Position numbers and translations under genes: made by a program. From Flavobacterium daemonense (lineage in GTDB: Bacteria; Bacteroidota; Bacteroidia; Flavobacteriales; Flavobacteriaceae): DNA of 64,000 bases. The stretch is taken from NCBI RefSeq assembly GCF_007341385.1, contig NZ_VJYD01000007.1, forward strand, positions 62,001-126,000, given 5' to 3'. Each line of letters opens with the position of its first letter. Position 1 is the first letter of the stretch. Positions 19,148 through 28,306 of the stretch are shown in pieces. The notes under the pieces were generated by a model. The model saw only the letters and a list, made by a program, of their open reading frames with translations, ran no database searches and was not told the DNA's origin.

Positions 19148-20284
19148 TCAAGTGGACAGGAAATTTCTTAAGTACTCCTTTTTTGTTTTGTTTGAATAAT
19201 TATTCATGTAACGAGATTTAATTTCTTGGCACTTCTCTACAAATATATCTTCTCTCCAATTAATTAAACCAATGGCTTTATCAACTAATTCAAGCTCTCC
19301 TTCAGCTATAAATTCAGGAAAATCAATTAGCCTATCTGGCATTGCTCCAACTTTATAAGATAAAATAGGCAATCCATAAGCCATCACCTCTAAGCCAATA
19401 TTAGGTCCTCCTTCATATTTGGATGTTATTAAAAAACAATTAATTCTGTCAAAAAAATCAAAAATAGCATCATAGGGAACAGATTCGAATTCAAGAACAA
19501 TACTATCAATCAATTTTTTGTCCTTAACTATTTTTAAAAGATTCTCATAATAACTTTGATCCCCAATACCTCTGATTAACAACGTCTTATTATAACCTTT
19601 TGTTTTCAATTTTTCAATCAAGTTTATTGCATCCTCAATTTTTTTTTCGGAAGAAAATCTACTTAAAATTCCAAAATCGTATAAACTTGTTTTATGATAT
19701 TTTCTTACTTTACTTAAACCATAATCCTCTTTAAATATTATAACTTCTTGAACTATGGTATTTTTTAAACCTAAATGTTCTTGAAAAAAATTTTTCTGAG
19801 ATTCTGATGTAACCAGGTTTTCTTTAACCAAAGATAAATACCGAAGATTAATCGTTGGCATATCTTCAAAAAAGATAGTAGTAAATTTTACAACTATCTT
19901 TTGTTTCAAAGGATATAATTTTATTATTGGGATATAATAATTTAAAGTTGATTTTGTTATGATATAAACATTGTTGTACTTCTCAACAAACGTAAACTTC
20001 CAGTATAAATATTCTATTGGTGAAAAATCAAAATCACAACTATTTTTTATTAATCGGTTTAACTTCTGTAAAATTTTATTTTTAAAAAAAGCGGGATAAC
20101 TAATAAACTTTATTTTTGAATTTATTTCAATATCTTCACAAAAAGACAAATCAAAAATTGAATAAACAAATATGTCAATTTGCTTTACATTTTCTAAAGC
20201 AGCAATAGCATTGGCAGTATGAATTGTCTCTAATTCACTTCCGCCTAAATTAGAAAAAAAAGGTGTAGTTATTAATACCCTCAT
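19148..20284 (-). CDS. Glycosyltransferase, GT4-like
   Basis: A 378-residue GT-B enzyme. RVLITTPFFSNLGGSELET at the N-terminus has the Gly-rich acceptor loop, FGILSRFSSEKKIEDAIN is the interdomain linker and SKYEGGPNIGLEVMAYGLP (about 284-302) is the E-x7-E donor motif. It is the first gene after the 165-base gap and may be led by its own promoter. Confidence 0.85.
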   Translation of the reverse strand: MRVLITTPFFSNLGGSELETIHTANAIAALENVKQIDIFVYSIFDLSFCEDIEINSKIKFISYPAFFKNKILQKLNRLIKNSCDFDFSPIEYLYWKFTFVEKYNNVYIITKSTLNYYIPIIKLYPLKQKIVVKFTTIFFEDMPTINLRYLSLVKENLVTSESQKNFFQEHLGLKNTIVQEVIIFKEDYGLSKVRKYHKTSLYDFGILSRFSSEKKIEDAINLIEKLKTKGYNKTLLIRGIGDQSYYENLLKIVKDKKLIDSIVLEFESVPYDAIFDFFDRINCFLITSKYEGGPNIGLEVMAYGLPILSYKVGAMPDRLIDFPEFIAEGELELVDKAIGLINWREDIFVEKCQEIKSRYMNNYSNKTKKEYLRNFLST

Positions 20285-20383
20285 AAAATGTAATTCTTAA
20301 TATATGATTTTCTTGTAAAGTGTAACGACACATTTTAAAACATTTATTCTAATTCATTTATTTTTAACTATTTACAACTTAAA

Positions 20384-20417
20384 CAAAAGTAAATCTTAAA
20401 AAATTAAAATTATTCAA
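20384..20417 (-). promoter_or_regulatory. Predicted promoter upstream of the GT4 gene at 19148
   Basis: On the minus strand TTG (20415-20417) is followed after 23 bases by TACTTTTG (20384-20391), a full match to the flavobacterial -7 consensus TAnnTTTG at the edge of allowed spacing. It lies about 100 bases before the ATG at 20284, within the longest gap of the downstream block. No terminator-like hairpin with a T-run is visible here, so read-through from upstream is also expected. Confidence 0.45.
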
Positions 20418-20449
20418 TTTTGTATGATGGAAATAAACCTTTAATTAAT

Positions 20450-21421
20450 TTATAATTTGTCAATTTGTTTGATTAATCGATAATGTCCTCTCTTATTATA
20501 CCATAGACTATTTAAGTAAACTATAGACCAAAACTTAAACCTTGTTTTGTAATTAAGCCTAAATTGTTTATGGAATAATTGTAAAGTTTTTAAGATGGTT
20601 TTATTATTTTTTGAGGATTTATGATAAAACCTAACCAAATGGTAAAATTTATCAACCATTCCAAGCTCAAAATCTTCTAATTTGTCCTTTTCTAAAATAG
20701 AAAATACAGACTTATAATACTCAAACAAACTAGGGAAAATTTTAAAAAATGATTCTTTACTTGTCAATTTATCAGGATCCTCATCAATCCTATAATAACA
20801 ATCTGTAATATCTATGGATTTATAGTTTGGATTCTTGTTTAATATCTTTATATTGTATTCATCATCTTGAAATACTTGTAAATCTTCATTAAAAAGAATT
20901 CCTTCAATTACTTCTTTTCTATAAAGAGGTCTTGAGACTTGCCAAGGCAACTTTTTACCATATAAAAATTGCTCTAAGGTTTCTTTATTGCATTTATTGA
21001 CCACTTCACGATTTTCATCTATTGTCTTAAATCCATTACAATAAAATCCCATAGAAAAAACAGCAAAATCTAATTCACTATTGTTTTTTAAAAACAATAC
21101 TCTTTCTTGTAAACATGATTCTTTTAATAAATCGTCACTATCCAGCCAGATTACAAAATCTCCATTACTTAGACCAAAACCATAATTACGTGCTCCATTA
21201 CCACCCGATTTATGAGTTTCAGGACGAATATGATACTGAAAACGATTGTCTTTTCTCACATATTTCTCCACAATATCTGCGGTATGATCCGTGCTCCCAT
21301 CATCAACAATAATACATTCCCATCTAATATAAGTTTGAGCCAAAACACTGTCTAGAGTTTCTGAAATTAAATGAGCTCGGTTAAAAGCCGGGATAATTAT
21401 TGATACTAAACTTAATTCCAT
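20450..21421 (-). CDS. Glycosyltransferase, GT2
   Basis: A 323-residue GT-A enzyme. VSIIIPAFNRAHLISETLDS, VDDGSTDHT and FVIWLDSDDLL (about 91-101) are canonical. The basic C-terminal tail is rich in Tyr, Lys and Arg. It is more distant from the three GT2 genes upstream. It is followed by the 165-base stretch that holds a predicted promoter. Confidence 0.88.
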   Translation of the reverse strand: MELSLVSIIIPAFNRAHLISETLDSVLAQTYIRWECIIVDDGSTDHTADIVEKYVRKDNRFQYHIRPETHKSGGNGARNYGFGLSNGDFVIWLDSDDLLKESCLQERVLFLKNNSELDFAVFSMGFYCNGFKTIDENREVVNKCNKETLEQFLYGKKLPWQVSRPLYRKEVIEGILFNEDLQVFQDDEYNIKILNKNPNYKSIDITDCYYRIDEDPDKLTSKESFFKIFPSLFEYYKSVFSILEKDKLEDFELGMVDKFYHLVRFYHKSSKNNKTILKTLQLFHKQFRLNYKTRFKFWSIVYLNSLWYNKRGHYRLIKQIDKL

Positions 21422-21442
21422 AATTTAACTTTCTTACTGTTG

Positions 21443-22282
21443 CTAAGAGTTTCGGATCAAAATTTCTTTTAGCTTTTTATTTGAAAACAAAACAATATAT
21501 GTCCTAAAAAATATAGAAGTTAACTTCCTTCCCATTTTTGTTTTTTCAAGTTCACCTAACATTTTGTATCTGTTTGTTTTCAAAACCTCTCTGTAACTTA
21601 AAAGTTCTTCACAGTCGGCAACAAATCCGCCAAAATTTTCAACGAGCGCTTCTCTCCATTCTGCTGAAAAGTCAATTCTAGAACTAATTCCATCTAAATA
21701 ATATGTTGACAAAACTGAATTGATTCGTTTATATGTAGCGCCTTCTTTTAATATAGATAGCATAAAAAACTTCCAATCTGCAGCAATTTTCATTTTTTCG
21801 TCATAGTAGCCTATTTTTTCAAATAATGACTTGCGTATAAATACAGATTGGTGCGGCAGAGTAGCATTGAAGAAAAAAGAAAAAGTCAATTTATCAGGGC
21901 AAGTCTTCACAAAATTAAAATCATTTCCTACATAATTAATGTCAAAATAAATTATGTCATCATCTTTCAAGAACTCATGATTTCTTTCCAAAGCACGAGA
22001 ATCATTAAAATGATCTCCACTATTTAAAAATATCAAATAATCACCGGTAGCCTTTGCAATTCCTTTGTTCATTGCATTGTAAATGCCTTTGTCTGGTTCA
22101 CTGACCCAATAATCAATTTTATCACTTAGGCTTTCTATATATTTTGCACTACCATCTATTGAACCTCCGTCAATTATTATATATTCAAACTCCTGCCAAG
22201 TCTGGTTTATTACACTTTCTACGGTTCTTTTCAATCCGTCAAGATTGTTGTAGTTGATGGTTATGATGGATATTTTTGACAT
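21443..22282 (-). CDS. Glycosyltransferase, GT2
   Basis: A 279-residue GT-A enzyme of the WcaA/Fnl-type GT2 group. ISIITINYNNLDGLKRTV, IIDGGSIDGS, YWVSEPDKGIYNAMN and FLNSGD, with Gly in place of the first Asp of the usual NSDD. The pattern is common for this subgroup, so I do not infer inactivity. Third member of the tandem GT2 group. Confidence 0.87.
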   Translation of the reverse strand: MSKISIITINYNNLDGLKRTVESVINQTWQEFEYIIIDGGSIDGSAKYIESLSDKIDYWVSEPDKGIYNAMNKGIAKATGDYLIFLNSGDHFNDSRALERNHEFLKDDDIIYFDINYVGNDFNFVKTCPDKLTFSFFFNATLPHQSVFIRKSLFEKIGYYDEKMKIAADWKFFMLSILKEGATYKRINSVLSTYYLDGISSRIDFSAEWREALVENFGGFVADCEELLSYREVLKTNRYKMLGELEKTKMGRKLTSIFFRTYIVLFSNKKLKEILIRNS

Positions 22283-22288
22283 TATTCT

Positions 22289-23179
22289 CTAGATTTTAAA
22301 TTCTTGTTTTATCCTGTCAAAATATATTTCAGAGGGATAATTATAAAATACGTTTTTCTTTTTAATTAATTTAGAGTAGAACAATTTATTGATGATTCTT
22401 CTTATTAGAGGAAGATCTATTTTTTGCATCAAAATTGAATGCTTTTTTATCTGTTTAATTAAATTTCTTTCTTCTTGTGAAATATTACATTTTACTTCTT
22501 CATTAATTTTAAAATTAGCTTCTTCTAAATAAAGGTCTAAAAAATCTAATGAAAGTTGCTTTTCGGATCGTTGCCTAAAACCTCCTAATAAGGCACTAGT
22601 AACATATAATTTTTCATGTCTAAAAAAACGAAGCCATAATTCTAAATCTCCTGCATATTTCATTTCTATATTTATGTGGCTTCCTGCTTTTATCCACAAA
22701 GAACGTCTCCAAAAAACGGATTCTTGTTGAATCCATTTAAAATTACCTAAATAATAATCCAATTTTGACCATTTTTTAATCTCACTAACAACTACTGTTC
22801 TACCCATCTCGTCAAAGATGGAAGGAATTCCTTGAAGCCAGTTTACTTCATTATACTTGCCAAATATTTCGGCGACGGCAAAAAGTGCTTTTGGATGGTA
22901 CAAATCGTCTGAATTGATCCAAGCCATAATTTCACCCGTAGATTTCTCGAATCCTTTTTGAACTGCATCATATAAACCTTTGTCAGGTTCACTAATCCAA
23001 TAAGCAAGTTGACTCGCATATTTTTTTATAATTGCAACAGAATTATCAGTACTGCCACCATCAATAATAATATATTCTAAATTTGGATAGTTTTGGGACA
23101 AAACTGATTCTATAGTTTTCTCAAGAAATGCTTCTCCGTTAAAATTAGGTGTAACTATTGATATTTTGGGATAATTCAT
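22289..23179 (-). CDS. Glycosyltransferase, GT2
   Basis: A 296-residue GT-A enzyme. ISIVTPNFNGEAFLEKTI, IDGGSTDNS and MAWINSDD are the GT2 core, and LGGFRQRSEKQLS ends the domain. It looks like a paralogue of the neighbours at 21443 and 23222 through the shared YWISEPDKGLYDA stretch. Substrates unknown. A 6-base gap leads to the next GT2 gene. Confidence 0.88.
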   Translation of the reverse strand: MNYPKISIVTPNFNGEAFLEKTIESVLSQNYPNLEYIIIDGGSTDNSVAIIKKYASQLAYWISEPDKGLYDAVQKGFEKSTGEIMAWINSDDLYHPKALFAVAEIFGKYNEVNWLQGIPSIFDEMGRTVVVSEIKKWSKLDYYLGNFKWIQQESVFWRRSLWIKAGSHINIEMKYAGDLELWLRFFRHEKLYVTSALLGGFRQRSEKQLSLDFLDLYLEEANFKINEEVKCNISQEERNLIKQIKKHSILMQKIDLPLIRRIINKLFYSKLIKKKNVFYNYPSEIYFDRIKQEFKI

Positions 23180-23221
23180 TGTGCAATATATTTTGTGAAT
23201 CTTTTTAGCATTAATAAATGA

Positions 23222-24106
23222 TTACATATTCCCTTTTATTGTATCAATCTCTTTTATAGTATAATTTTTATACTTTTTATACTTCATCATTTTTAAAAAA
23301 TGTGTTCTACTAAAAGCCTTACCCAATGCTAATCTGCACAAACGAAAAAAGTTTTTTTCTAAAAAAGACATATTAGCATTTTCATCTATCATTAATTCAA
23401 ATAATTGGGCATATTTGGAGCTATAAATTTTATAAATTTTTAGCAGTTCTTCTTGCCTTTTTCTTCCTCCAGAACCACTTTTATGCTCTTCATGAAAACG
23501 ATACATAGCAATAGACTTATTCACGAAATAAAAAGGAATATCATTCTTTTTTGCTCTTAAAAACCATTCCCAGTCAAAACCAAAATGAAAATCATCTGCC
23601 AAAATTCCGTTATGCATCCAAACTTTTTTACTCCAAAAAGAAGCAGGCTGAATGATTGTATCGGTCAATTCTAAAGGAATATTATTAAAAAAATTCGATT
23701 CATCGCTTCCTCTTGCAAATAAAACGCCATTTGTATTTTCTTTAAAATGAATGCAATTCCCAAAATAAATACCATCTCCTTTTTTAATATATTGTTCTGC
23801 AATAAAATGCAAAACATTTGGCATTAGGATATCATCACTGTTGAGCCACATTAAAATATCTCCAGTGGCACGGGTAAACCCCTTGTTAATGGCATCAGCC
23901 TGGCCTTTGTCTTTTTCAGAAATCCAATAGGTTAATTCTTTTTCATATTTTTTAATTATTTCAACAGAATTATCTGTACTTGCAGCATCATAAATAAGGT
24001 ATTCTAAATTAGGATATCGTTGCCCCAATACAGATAATATTGTATCTTCAAGATATTGACCCTGATTATAAGACGGAGTTACTATTGTTATTTTGGGATA
24101 ATTCAT
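23222..24106 (-). CDS. Glycosyltransferase, GT2
   Basis: A 294-residue GT-A enzyme. ITIVTPSYNQGQYLEDTI opens the fold, YDAASTDNS is the first acidic motif and LMWLNSDD (about 88-95) is the metal-binding DxD equivalent. The GT2 gene at 22289 shares the same opening (MNYPKI) and YWISE-x-DKG, suggesting tandem duplication. The ATG at 24106 is fixed by the conserved N-terminus, which forces the 41-base overlap with the preceding gene. Confidence 0.88.
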   Translation of the reverse strand: MNYPKITIVTPSYNQGQYLEDTILSVLGQRYPNLEYLIYDAASTDNSVEIIKKYEKELTYWISEKDKGQADAINKGFTRATGDILMWLNSDDILMPNVLHFIAEQYIKKGDGIYFGNCIHFKENTNGVLFARGSDESNFFNNIPLELTDTIIQPASFWSKKVWMHNGILADDFHFGFDWEWFLRAKKNDIPFYFVNKSIAMYRFHEEHKSGSGGRKRQEELLKIYKIYSSKYAQLFELMIDENANMSFLEKNFFRLCRLALGKAFSRTHFLKMMKYKKYKNYTIKEIDTIKGNM

Positions 24107-25391
24107 TAAGAATTAGTTTTTCATTTAATATATTAGAATACAAATCAATATATTTTTCTGCCTGAACACTTAGATCGTATTTTTCTACTGCTTTAGCTCT
24201 TATTTGTATTCTATCAAAATAATTTGGATCGTCTAGAAATTTTTTAATTGTTTTCAAAAGTGAATTAACACTAATCTCTTCTGTAATAAAACCATTGAAG
24301 CCATCTTGTATCATATCAGGAATTCCTCCTATAGGAAAACCTATAACAGGAGTACCACACATTAAGGATTCTAAAACAGTATTTGGCAAATTATCCATTA
24401 AAGAAGGTATTACGAAAACATCAGCAGCCGAATAAACAGCACTCATTAATCTTTCATCGAAAATTCGACCTAGTTCAAGAATATTATTGATTGATTCAAG
24501 CTCCTTAGTTTTCGCACCAATAGCACATAATACTAAATTTTCGTTATTTAATAATTCAAATGCTCTTTTCAAAAAAACAAATCCCTTTCTATTATTATCT
24601 ATAGAATCCGCTACAAACAATATTACCTTTTTATCCTTTGGTATGTTTAATAATTCCCTCGAATATTCTTTATTTCTTGGAGCAAATATTTCAGAATTCA
24701 ATCCATAAGGAATACAAAAAATGGGTTTACTTTTAAATACGACGCTTTTACTGGCTTCATTTGCCAACCATTGTGAAGGTGAAACAATTACTAAATTTTT
24801 AACATTGGATAATGCTTTTAACTTAATTGAAATGTTGTTATCAGCAATTGTAATCTCTTCCTTTGTTAATTTTCTTTTTATTGGAAATCCAGATTCGTCA
24901 ATTCCTAAATATTCTTCCAGATAATGTTCTCCTCCTGAAAAAGGATTCATATCGTGTAAGGTCCATACTATCGGTTTCTCATTTTTTTCAAAAAATGAAG
25001 AATAGTCTACGAAATCTGCAACCCAATGTAGGTTAATTATTTCCGCTTGTTTATACCATTCAGATGTCGTAATATCAATTTTAGAATCTGGGAAATTAAA
25101 TGCTTCCAACCCCTTTGAGCGGTTTCTAATAAATTGATCTTTTGGAGAAATCGTATTTGGCCTTAAAAGTTTAATTTTTTTTAAAATTCTTTTACAAGTA
25201 CTTTTAAGCTTTTGGGATTTTGAAATTATTTTTATCTCTTGCTTTATAATTTGTGTAGATTTAATATTTTTTTCTTTGTACCTCAAAAGAACACAAGAGT
25301 CTACATCTTTTTTTAACAATCCTTCATGGAGTCTTAAACACGAGTTTGCTGCACCCCATTTATCATAAGTATTAATTAAAAGTACCTTCAT
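24066..25391 (-). CDS. Glycosyltransferase, GT4 (WcaC-like)
   Basis: A 441-residue GT4 enzyme. The N-terminus INTYDKWGAANSCLRLHEGL, HWVADFVDYSSFF, TLHDMNPFSGGEHY (about 144-157) and the donor motif PSLMDNLPNTVLESLMCGTP (about 333-352) are clear. Its last 41 bases overlap the start of the next gene, the longest overlap in the window. Donor and acceptor are unknown. Confidence 0.88.
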   Translation of the reverse strand: MKVLLINTYDKWGAANSCLRLHEGLLKKDVDSCVLLRYKEKNIKSTQIIKQEIKIISKSQKLKSTCKRILKKIKLLRPNTISPKDQFIRNRSKGLEAFNFPDSKIDITTSEWYKQAEIINLHWVADFVDYSSFFEKNEKPIVWTLHDMNPFSGGEHYLEEYLGIDESGFPIKRKLTKEEITIADNNISIKLKALSNVKNLVIVSPSQWLANEASKSVVFKSKPIFCIPYGLNSEIFAPRNKEYSRELLNIPKDKKVILFVADSIDNNRKGFVFLKRAFELLNNENLVLCAIGAKTKELESINNILELGRIFDERLMSAVYSAADVFVIPSLMDNLPNTVLESLMCGTPVIGFPIGGIPDMIQDGFNGFITEEISVNSLLKTIKKFLDDPNYFDRIQIRAKAVEKYDLSVQAEKYIDLYSNILNEKLILNELSQNNNSNSVL

Positions 25392-26245
25392 AACTTTTTT
25401 GCTTCCATGAATAATGAATCAGGTTTTCGAATCTTGCCATTTATTACATCAAGTTGATAATTATCCCAGTTTTGAATTTGGCTCTCGAATGCACTGTAAA
25501 CTTTTATTTCACTAAAACCTACACTTTTTAAAAGCTCAGCCAATGAGTATCGATCGTACATCCATTGATGTATTTCCCCACTAGTTCTAAACTTCCCAAT
25601 TCTATACTCTTTAGATTGCTCTAAACTTGTTTGATTCTTCTTAATTTTTCGATACAGTTTCCACAATTTTCTCTTTAGTTTTTTTAAAAACACTTTTAAC
25701 TTAAGAACTTTTACTTCTGAAGGTGTTTCTTCAGAAATATTTTGAGTTAGGCCATTGTTTTTTAAAAATGCTTCTCTAATTATTTCACCCTCAGATCCAA
25801 TACGCTTAAAAACATAAGTTACATTTGGTATAATTGACTGATACAAATAATCTTTCATACTCCCTCCACTTTCATTTCTTACCATTTGATCAAATAATTC
25901 TAATTTAATCCATTCGTAATTATGTTTAGCCATCTCATTACCTTCAATTGCTAAATCAAGATTTTTTAAATATTCTTTAGCAATAGATTCTAAATCTGGG
26001 ACGGCAATCCTTATAATACCGTCTTTTTTTAGAACACGATAGCATTCTTTAATAAAACTAAAACCATCTTTTTTAGAAAAGTGCTCGAGAATATGAGAAT
26101 GATAAACTACATTGACTTCATTATCTGCAAGAGGAATTCCTTCCAATAAATTGTGTGAAGCAACAGATTCGTTATTAGATACGAAATCAAAATTTATCCA
26201 ATCTTTGTGATAGCTGTTTCCACACCCTAAATTAACTAACTTCAT
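25388..26245 (-). CDS. SAM-dependent methyltransferase (class I)
   Basis: A 285-residue class I methyltransferase. LVNLGCGNSYHKDWINFD (about 3-20) is SAM motif I, ILEHFSKKDG (about 53-62) and YRVLKKDGIIRIAVPDL complete the fold, and the C-terminal third (about 150-285) is a basic, locus-specific extension. Its place near a Wzt with a cap-reading domain raises the idea that it methylates the chain end, but it could equally methylate an internal sugar. It overlaps the next glycosyltransferase by 4 bases. Confidence 0.83.
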   Translation of the reverse strand: MKLVNLGCGNSYHKDWINFDFVSNNESVASHNLLEGIPLADNEVNVVYHSHILEHFSKKDGFSFIKECYRVLKKDGIIRIAVPDLESIAKEYLKNLDLAIEGNEMAKHNYEWIKLELFDQMVRNESGGSMKDYLYQSIIPNVTYVFKRIGSEGEIIREAFLKNNGLTQNISEETPSEVKVLKLKVFLKKLKRKLWKLYRKIKKNQTSLEQSKEYRIGKFRTSGEIHQWMYDRYSLAELLKSVGFSEIKVYSAFESQIQNWDNYQLDVINGKIRKPDSLFMEAKKL

Positions 26246-26334
26246 TTAATTATTTTCAAATATTTAATTTTAAGGTGATTTATTCAATTCAAATAAAATA
26301 GTTCAAAAAAACTCTTAATTTTTCAAAATTAACT

Positions 26335-26982
26335 TTATTGTATTTTCTTTATTTCTCTTGCAGGGTTACCTCCCATTAGTGTTAATTCAGGAACATCCTT
26401 GGTTACTAAACTATTTGCTCCTATAATAGCCCCTTTTCCAATTCGAACGCCTTTTAAAATACTAACGTTATAACTAATCCATACAAAATCCTCTATTATA
26501 ATTTCAGCAGTTTTAATATTATTTTTTTCTATTGGATGTCCTTTCTCCAGCATTTTAACAAATGAATTATTTCTTTCATTATAGTCTAGTTCGTGAGAAT
26601 TTGTATCAATAATATTACAATTATGCGAAATAAGTACTGAATTACCGATCTCAACCTTCTCAGCACTCCAAATTCTACTTCCAGTACCAACGAAGGAATT
26701 ATTGCCAATTGAAATTTGCCCACCATTTGCAAATACAAGAAGTTCACCTCTTATATGACTGTTCTTTCCTATTTTTATTTTGCTCTTATCCCCTTGAAAA
26801 TTATCGACTTTAGCTTGTTCATAAAATTTAGATTTTTCTCCAATAATTACTTGCTCTAAACATTTGAGTATTTTCAAGTTATTCAACTTTTGATCAAGTG
26901 TTTTTAAATCAACATATGGATTTTTTAAAACTAATTTTGAGTTAATAATTTTTGCTATAGCTTTTAAAAAAAAATTTATCAT
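26335..26982 (-). CDS. Hexapeptide-repeat O-acetyltransferase (WbbJ/WcaF-like)
   Basis: A 215-residue left-handed beta-helix acyltransferase. Hexapeptide repeats run from about 70 to 190, with IDTNSHELDY, the extended loop before the active-site region, and the C-terminal VTKDVPELTLMGGNPAREIK. It probably acetylates a sugar in the cytoplasm using acetyl-CoA. Lying directly after wzt, it belongs to the ABC-dependent glycan. It is not clearly a PglD, because the N-terminal PglD-type Rossmann domain is absent. 89 bases follow without a gene. Confidence 0.8.
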   Translation of the reverse strand: MINFFLKAIAKIINSKLVLKNPYVDLKTLDQKLNNLKILKCLEQVIIGEKSKFYEQAKVDNFQGDKSKIKIGKNSHIRGELLVFANGGQISIGNNSFVGTGSRIWSAEKVEIGNSVLISHNCNIIDTNSHELDYNERNNSFVKMLEKGHPIEKNNIKTAEIIIEDFVWISYNVSILKGVRIGKGAIIGANSLVTKDVPELTLMGGNPAREIKKIQ

Positions 26983-26999
26983 CTTTTTTACTTAAAATT

Positions 27000-28277
27000 T
27001 TACAAGAATTTCCAGTCGCAATTAACGAAGACACAACCATAGTCAGTCTGACTATACATATGAAATTCAGATCCTGTTTCAAGAATCTCAAAAGACAAGC
27101 ATTCTTTCTGAAAATCAATCAGTTCAACATTTGGAACATGTAGTCCAAAAGTAAGATGAAATTGATTAGGAACTAAAAATTTTTCCGGTAATTTCACCGC
27201 AAATTTGTATACTCCAGCACTTTTTATATAATCTAAAAGTTTTAACTCTGATGTAAAAATTATCCTTTCATTTCTATCTTCAACTCTAAATGCTAATTGC
27301 GATTTAAGATGTTGTTCATTAACTTTCACATTCACATTAATAAAAATTTGCTCATCAAAACCAAATTCTGTTCTAATTACATTATTTTTATCTATTAATG
27401 CAAGGCTTACAATGCCTGATTCTTTTATATTATCATTTGTATAAGTCCCCTTATAACCCTCATATTCGTTTGAACGCAAATAAAAGTCAATTCCATCGTT
27501 AGTATTTCCTTCAAAAACCACCATACCATTTTCCATCATGATAGTTTTTGTGCATAATTGTTTTATCGCCGCCATATTATGACTAACAAACAATACTGTA
27601 CGTCCTTGCCCTCTGGAAATATCCTGCATTTTACCAATAGCTTTTTTCTGAAACTCAGCATCACCAACAGCCAAAACCTCATCAACAACCAAAATCTCGG
27701 GTTCTAAAAAAGCTGCTACTGCAAATGCCAAACGAACTGTCATTCCGGAGCTGTATCTTTTTACGGGAGTGTCTATATAACGTTCACATCCCGAAAACTC
27801 AATAATTTCCTCAAGCTTTGAAGCGATTTCTTTCTTGGTCATTCCGAGAATTGCGCCATTTAAAAAAATATTTTCACGACCTGTCATCTCGCCATGAAAA
27901 CCCGTTCCTACTTCAAGAAGTGAAGCAATGCGTCCGCGTGATTTTATGCTTCCAGTTGTTGGAGCTGTCACCTTAGAAAGTATTTTTAGAAGTGTAGATT
28001 TACCAGCCCCATTCTTACCTATAATTCCTAAAACTTCGCCACGCTCCACTTCAAAATTAATGTCCTTTAAAGCCCAAACATATTCAGACTCTCCTTTTGT
28101 GGAACGGTCATTTGTATCACCAATTTTCAAATACGGATCTTCTTTACCACGTATTTCATGCCACCATCTATTAATATCATGGCTTAGTGTACCCGTACCT
28201 ACTTGTCCTAGACGATATTGCTTAGAAATATTTTCGGCCTTTAAAATAATATCTTTTTCCAATTGTGAATTCTGCAT
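27000..28277 (-). CDS. wzt: Polysaccharide ABC transporter ATPase with C-terminal glycan-binding domain (Wzt-like)
   Basis: ATPase partner of Wzm. The ATPase domain (about 1-250) has Walker A GKNGAGKS (87-94), signature RYSSGMTVRLAFAVA and Walker B EILVVDEVLAVGD. Residues about 270-425 form a beta-rich extension like the Wzt C-terminal carbohydrate-binding domain. In E. coli O8/O9a-type systems this domain recognises a non-reducing-end cap and so couples chain completion to export. The length of 425 fits that class and exceeds the ~250 of capsule-type ATPases. Confidence 0.93.
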   Translation of the reverse strand: MQNSQLEKDIILKAENISKQYRLGQVGTGTLSHDINRWWHEIRGKEDPYLKIGDTNDRSTKGESEYVWALKDINFEVERGEVLGIIGKNGAGKSTLLKILSKVTAPTTGSIKSRGRIASLLEVGTGFHGEMTGRENIFLNGAILGMTKKEIASKLEEIIEFSGCERYIDTPVKRYSSGMTVRLAFAVAAFLEPEILVVDEVLAVGDAEFQKKAIGKMQDISRGQGRTVLFVSHNMAAIKQLCTKTIMMENGMVVFEGNTNDGIDFYLRSNEYEGYKGTYTNDNIKESGIVSLALIDKNNVIRTEFGFDEQIFINVNVKVNEQHLKSQLAFRVEDRNERIIFTSELKLLDYIKSAGVYKFAVKLPEKFLVPNQFHLTFGLHVPNVELIDFQKECLSFEILETGSEFHMYSQTDYGCVFVNCDWKFL

Positions 28278-28306
28278 TAAATGATAATCTAATCTTACAT
28301 CTTATT

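Noticed and set aside
20321..20335. GTGT-AACG-ACAC hairpin upstream of the GT4 gene
   Set aside because: The stem is only four pairs and no T-run follows, so it is not a terminator.
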